From: JBBIPA01 sp037443085
GTDB lineage: Bacteria > Chloroflexota > Dehalococcoidia > GIF9 > UBA5629
Direction of reading: 5' to 3'
DNA: 19,229 bases
Assembly (NCBI GenBank): GCA_037443085.1
Contig: JBBIPA010000038.1
Coordinates: 1-19,229, forward strand
In this document: positions 15,789 to 19,229 of the stretch, one piece after another
Position numbering within the stretch: position 1 is the first letter of the stretch
Layout: every line of letters begins with the position of its first letter
Made by a program: the position numbers and the translations under genes
The notes under the pieces: model-generated
What the model was told of the DNA's origin: nothing
Databases searched by the model: none
The model's input: the letters and a program-made list of their open reading frames with translations, nothing else

Positions 15789-16934
15789 ATGCCTAAATCA
15801 AAGGTAGCTCTGGTAAAATGCCCCACTTACGACGAGCAAACTGTATATCAGGCTGTTTCTCAGGGCATCTCTCTACTGGGCGGCATATCCCAGTTTGTCA
15901 CTGCCGGCGAGAGAATACTCATCAAGCCAAATGTGCTTCATGGCTCAAACCCCAATAAATGTATTACCACGCATCCCACTGTTTTTAAGGCGGTGGCTAC
16001 AATACTGAAGGACACCGGTGTCAGCCTCTATTATGGCGATTCTCCCGGTTTTGGCAGCCCGGAAGCTGATATGAAACGTGCCAGACTCAAGCCAGTAGCT
16101 GACGAGCTTGGGATTAAGCTGGCTGATTTTAACAAAGGACACCGCATTGCTCATAGAAACGCACTGCTGGTAAAGAACTTCATTATTGCCCAGGGAGTTC
16201 TGGACTCAGACGGCCTGGTGAATATGCCCAAGCTAAAAACCCACCAGCTGGTGAGACTGACCGGCGCCGTCAAGAATCTATTTGGCTGCATTCCAGGATT
16301 GAGAAAAGGCCAGTACCATGCCAAGCTAGCCGACCCTTATGATTTTGCCACTATGCTGGTAGATATAAATACACTCATCAAGCCCAAGCTCAGCGTCATG
16401 GATGGTATTATGGCCATGGAAGGCAATGGCCCCAGGAGCGGGACTCCTAAACATCTTGGCGTCCTGTTATTTTCCACAGACCCGGTGGCTCTCGATGCCA
16501 CTGCCTGCCGTATAGTCGGGCTTAACCCGGAGTTTGTGCCAACTTCATTTCCCGGGGAAAAGGCCGGTTTGGGCACATACCACAGCGAGAATATTGAGAT
16601 AGTGGGTGAAAAATTAGCATCATTTGTCGATTTGAGCTTCGACGTGCCACGGAGTGCTCCCGGCCATTGCACCGGCGGCAGGCTGCGGGCATTTATCAAA
16701 AACAGAATATGCGAAAGGCCTACCATCAATAAAGAGAAATGCACTAATTGTGGGCTGTGCGTGCAGATGTGCCCGGTGACTCCCAAAGCTGTCGATTGGT
16801 ACAGTGGCGACAAGTCAGCGCCTCCCACCTATAACTATGATCGCTGCATCCGCTGCTACTGCTGCCAGGAAATGTGCCCGTCAGGGGCAGTATACGTGGA
16901 AACGCCGCTGGTGGAAAAAATGTTGTCCCGATAA
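15789..16934 (+). CDS. DUF362 family iron-sulfur protein
   Basis: A 381-residue cytoplasmic protein. The DUF362 domain occupies about residues 1-300: IKPNVLHGSNPNKCITTHP, the GDSPGFG loop, NMPKLKTH and the KNLFGCIPG segment are all typical. A two-cluster ferredoxin tail follows (C318/321/324/328 and C353/356/359/363). The domain's biochemical role is still poorly defined; the ferredoxin tail argues for redox function. The frame is open back to 15645, but ATG 15789, preceded by GAAAGAGAG, begins the conserved PKSKVALVKC segment and is preferred. A perfect TATAAT at 15741-15746 is a likely -10, though its -35 is poor. It converges on the second UbiD gene with a 17-base gap and no terminator seen. 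Confidence 0.85.
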   Translation: MPKSKVALVKCPTYDEQTVYQAVSQGISLLGGISQFVTAGERILIKPNVLHGSNPNKCITTHPTVFKAVATILKDTGVSLYYGDSPGFGSPEADMKRARLKPVADELGIKLADFNKGHRIAHRNALLVKNFIIAQGVLDSDGLVNMPKLKTHQLVRLTGAVKNLFGCIPGLRKGQYHAKLADPYDFATMLVDINTLIKPKLSVMDGIMAMEGNGPRSGTPKHLGVLLFSTDPVALDATACRIVGLNPEFVPTSFPGEKAGLGTYHSENIEIVGEKLASFVDLSFDVPRSAPGHCTGGRLRAFIKNRICERPTINKEKCTNCGLCVQMCPVTPKAVDWYSGDKSAPPTYNYDRCIRCYCCQEMCPSGAVYVETPLVEKMLSR

Positions 16935-16951
16935 CCTATCACTGCTATAGC

Positions 16952-18394
16952 TTACTGGAACAGGTGACCAAATTTTGCCTGCACCTGCTTCCTCATCTCC
17001 GGGGTGGCCGTAATCACCGGTGGATACTCTTTCCTCCAGTGATAAGGACGGCAGGCATTAATCAGCACCCGCCCCATGGTGAAATCACCACTGTTTCTTT
17101 TCCCCGGCGATACCGCCGGGTCGAGAGGGGTATTGAGGTGACCGCGCAGTATGTCAATGGCAGTATCCGGGTCAACCCTGGTGGAGAGCGCCCAGGCTAC
17201 CTCGTCCCAGTTTGATGGGTCGATATCGTCGTCTACCACAATAGTGTACTTGCCGGACATGGCGGCGCCTTTAGCTACTGCCGAGGCAATAGCGCCCACC
17301 GCCTGGGCATGACCCAGATAGCTCTGCTTGATGGATATCACGGCAATGGTCCTGTTGCCACGCCCGTAGCTCCATACTCCCTGAATACCGGGCATACCTA
17401 TCGCCAGCAGCCTATCCCAGATAAACGGAGCGTAGTGAATGGGAATTTCGTACCAGGCAGATTCCGCTTTGTTTAATGGCGCCCCGAGCATGACGGGATT
17501 GTTGCGGTGGTACAGCTTTTTCACATGGATAATCGGCCTGCCGATGGATTCCGAGGCATAGTAACCGGTCCACTCGCCAAACGGCCCTTCCTTGCGGCTT
17601 TCTTTCTCAGGCGGCGGGGCAAATCCGGCAATGGCGATTTCGGCGGTGGCGGGTATGGGTAATCCAGTAACGTCGTCCTCGACAACTTCCACCGGCCTGC
17701 CCTTCAAATAGCCGGCAAAATCCAGTTCGGCCACACCCCAGGGCAGTTGCATGGTAGATGCAGCAAAGACCATGGGGTCCTGGCCAAAGCAGATTACCAC
17801 GGGGCAATCCTGCCCTTGGGACCAGTACTTCTCCCGGATGATGCCTCCATGAGTGCCGGGCGACTGATAGTAGGAGACCATGTTTTTTTCATGAATCATG
17901 ACGCGGTAGGTGCCCACATTAACGAAGCTGGTATCCGGGTCACGGTTGATGCTGGCATCGCCAGTGCCGATATAGCGTCCACCATCCAGCGGATGCCATT
18001 GCGGGGTGGGGAACTTGAATAAATCGATGTCAGCACCGGTGAATACGTTCTCCAGAATAGGCCCTGTCTTCACCTTTACCGGAGACACCGGCTTAAACTG
18101 CTGCAATTTGTCTTTCCATTCTCGAATAATATCTACATCGGTCATGCTATCCGGGATACCAAAAGCCAGCCTCTGCACCTTCTTGGGCTTGAAGATGAAA
18201 TTGGTCAGAATTCTATAGCCCTCGGGGTAACCCTTCACTTTATCGAATAGCAACGCCGGGCCATTGCGCTCGCTGTTCAGTTCGCAAATGGCGCCGACTT
18301 CCCCGTTCCAGTCAGCCCCCTCCACCTTTTTCAGCCAGTTTGCCTTCTCCAAAACTTTGATATACTCTCGGACGTCACTATATTCTATTGCCAT
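16952..18394 (-). CDS. UbiD-family prenylated-FMN (de)carboxylase, paralogue 2
   Basis: A 480-residue UbiD-like enzyme. The catalytic set is intact: R164 in GTYRVMIH and E269/E274 in EGPFGEWTGYY. GGRYIGTGDASINRDPD replaces the GTWHQVVTKDPD of the plus-strand paralogue, and the segment GPALLFDKVKGYP is shared family sequence. Large differences in the middle (for example the THGGIIREKYWSQG stretch) suggest another substrate. It starts at ATG 18394 with an excellent AAGGAGG ribosome site and appears to be a single-gene unit. It converges on the DUF362 gene and diverges from the NuoG-like iron-sulfur gene. UbiX is absent from the window. Role: reversible decarboxylation of an unsaturated or aromatic acid, substrate unknown. 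Confidence 0.9.
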   Translation of the reverse strand: MAIEYSDVREYIKVLEKANWLKKVEGADWNGEVGAICELNSERNGPALLFDKVKGYPEGYRILTNFIFKPKKVQRLAFGIPDSMTDVDIIREWKDKLQQFKPVSPVKVKTGPILENVFTGADIDLFKFPTPQWHPLDGGRYIGTGDASINRDPDTSFVNVGTYRVMIHEKNMVSYYQSPGTHGGIIREKYWSQGQDCPVVICFGQDPMVFAASTMQLPWGVAELDFAGYLKGRPVEVVEDDVTGLPIPATAEIAIAGFAPPPEKESRKEGPFGEWTGYYASESIGRPIIHVKKLYHRNNPVMLGAPLNKAESAWYEIPIHYAPFIWDRLLAIGMPGIQGVWSYGRGNRTIAVISIKQSYLGHAQAVGAIASAVAKGAAMSGKYTIVVDDDIDPSNWDEVAWALSTRVDPDTAIDILRGHLNTPLDPAVSPGKRNSGDFTMGRVLINACRPYHWRKEYPPVITATPEMRKQVQAKFGHLFQ

Positions 18395-18505
18395 GTTTAT
18401 TTTTGCCTCCTTCGGATTTGCCGGAAAGTGTGACTGATTTTCCCTGACTATTTACACTTTTCCTCTCGTTTTGTCAATGCTTACGTCCATGCTCACCAGA
18501 TTCTC

Positions 18506-18514
18506 TGTTATAAT
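18506..18514 (+). promoter_or_regulatory. Extended -10 promoter (TGtTATAAT) very close to the start at 18531
   Basis: TG at 18506-18507 and a perfect TATAAT at 18509-18514 form an extended -10. Transcription would begin near 18521, only about ten bases before ATG 18531, leaving no room for a normal ribosome site; none is seen. Confidence 0.55.
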
Positions 18515-18530
18515 AAGTAATAGCCATAAA

Positions 18531-19202
18531 ATGATTACCTTAACTATAGATGGCACCGAGGTTAAAGCTAAAAATAAAGCAAACCTTCTCTGGGTGGCAC
18601 TTGATAATGGGCTGTACATCCCTAATCTCTGCGCTTTAAAAAATACTCAACCACCAGCACCAGCTTCATGTCGCCTTTGCTTCGTCGAAATCGAAGGAAA
18701 AAAGGCCCCTGTTACTTCCTGCACTACATCAGTCGCCGATGGCATGATGGTGCATCTCAACACTGAGAAGGTGAAAAGAATCAGGAATACTGCCTTTGAG
18801 TTGCTGTTAAGCCACCACCCCGTCGACTGCGCCCGTTGCGACAAAAATCGCAACTGCGGGTTGCAGAATATTGCCGCCAAACTGGGATTGAAATTAAAAT
18901 TGAAAAAATTCCGTCAAATCCCACGGGGATTACCTGTAGACATAAGCCATCCATTATTCTATTACAATCCCAATAAGTGTATTTTATGTGGCAGATGCGT
19001 TCAAATATGCCGGGAACAAGGAACTGGTAACCTGGATTTCGCTTTTAGGGGTATGCTTACGGTCGTCTCTACTTTTGCCGGGGCTCCCCTGGTTGAGGCT
19101 TGCCGGGGAGATTCATGCTTGGCCTGTGTTGCTATTTGCCCTGTTGGGTCATTGGTAGCTAAAGCTGGAGTATCTCTAGTGTCATGTCAGGCAAGTAAGT
19201 AG
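18531..19202 (+). CDS. Stand-alone NuoG/HydA N-terminal-like iron-sulfur protein
   Basis: A 223-residue protein equivalent to the first 210 residues of the formate dehydrogenase at 154 but without the molybdenum part. It has a [2Fe-2S] site (C34, C47, C50, C64), a NuoG-type His-Cys cluster (H96, C100, C103, C109), a standard [4Fe-4S] motif (C150/153/156/160) and a last cluster with unusual spacing, C191-x4-C196-x2-C199-x3-C203. Such four-cluster modules carry electrons between NuoF-like diaphorases and hydrogenases or formate dehydrogenases. The chosen start, MITLTIDGTE, matches the family N-terminus; the frame is open upstream but that part overlaps the promoter. It has no partner gene before the window ends. 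It is divergent to the UbiD gene. Likely a redox adaptor; partner unknown. Confidence 0.85.
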   Translation: MITLTIDGTEVKAKNKANLLWVALDNGLYIPNLCALKNTQPPAPASCRLCFVEIEGKKAPVTSCTTSVADGMMVHLNTEKVKRIRNTAFELLLSHHPVDCARCDKNRNCGLQNIAAKLGLKLKLKKFRQIPRGLPVDISHPLFYYNPNKCILCGRCVQICREQGTGNLDFAFRGMLTVVSTFAGAPLVEACRGDSCLACVAICPVGSLVAKAGVSLVSCQASK

Positions 19203-19229
19203 ACATATAACTAGGTTAAGTGATATGAT

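Noticed and set aside
1..19229. CRISPR arrays, tRNA or rRNA genes
   Set aside because: No regularly spaced direct repeats and no cloverleaf or rRNA-like conserved stretches were seen when reading the gaps on both strands.

Overview
The window reads as part of the chromosome of a strictly anaerobic bacterium. It holds a selenocysteine-containing formate dehydrogenase, many [4Fe-4S] proteins, two UbiD-family (de)carboxylases, a fumarate-reductase/AprA-like flavoprotein with its own ferredoxin, radical SAM enzymes and a DUF362 iron-sulfur protein. By gene content I would guess a Dehalococcoidia-like Chloroflexota from sediment or groundwater. That is inference only: no rRNA or other taxonomic marker is present. 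Genes lie on both strands in short transcription units with fairly long gaps, and several gaps hold decayed genes.

Layout. (1) 2-2880, plus: the C-terminal end of a NuoF-like subunit, then overlapping by 4 bases a NuoG/FdhA-type formate dehydrogenase alpha subunit. Its reading frame crosses an in-frame UGA at 1222 that is followed by a very clear bacterial SECIS hairpin. (2) 2881-4620: a small membrane protein, a minus-strand M50 (site-2-protease-like) membrane peptidase, the C-terminal scrap of a transposase, and a terminator. (3) 4621-6526, minus: AprA/FrdA-like flavoprotein plus small ferredoxin, operon-like. (4) 6527-7976: a nitroreductase remnant, a four-zinc-ribbon protein, an NDH-2 remnant and a strong promoter. 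(5) 7977-12643: two radical SAM proteins converging on each other with stop codons one base apart. Both begin with a twin-arginine motif and a lipobox-like Cys. One is co-transcribed with an 812-residue membrane-embedded spermidine-synthase-like protein. (6) 12644-13184: a gap with promoters and a decayed FMN-reductase start. (7) 13185-15254, plus: UbiD-family enzyme and nitroreductase. (8) 15279-15629, minus: a one-helix membrane protein made almost wholly of Gly-X3 tetrads. (9) 15789-16934, plus: DUF362 protein with a ferredoxin tail. (10) 16952-18394, minus: a second, diverged UbiD-family enzyme. (11) 18531-19202, plus: a stand-alone NuoG-N-terminal-like iron-sulfur protein.

How they may work together (inference): formate oxidation would feed electrons through the NuoF-like/FdhA pair. 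The stand-alone NuoG-like protein, the small ferredoxin and the DUF362 protein would be further electron carriers. The UbiD-family pair and the AprA-like flavoprotein point to reversible carboxylation or reduction of unsaturated or aromatic acids; their substrates cannot be read from sequence. The most novel-looking parts are the SAM-centred membrane locus (7977-12643) and the Gly-X3 membrane protein (15279-15629).
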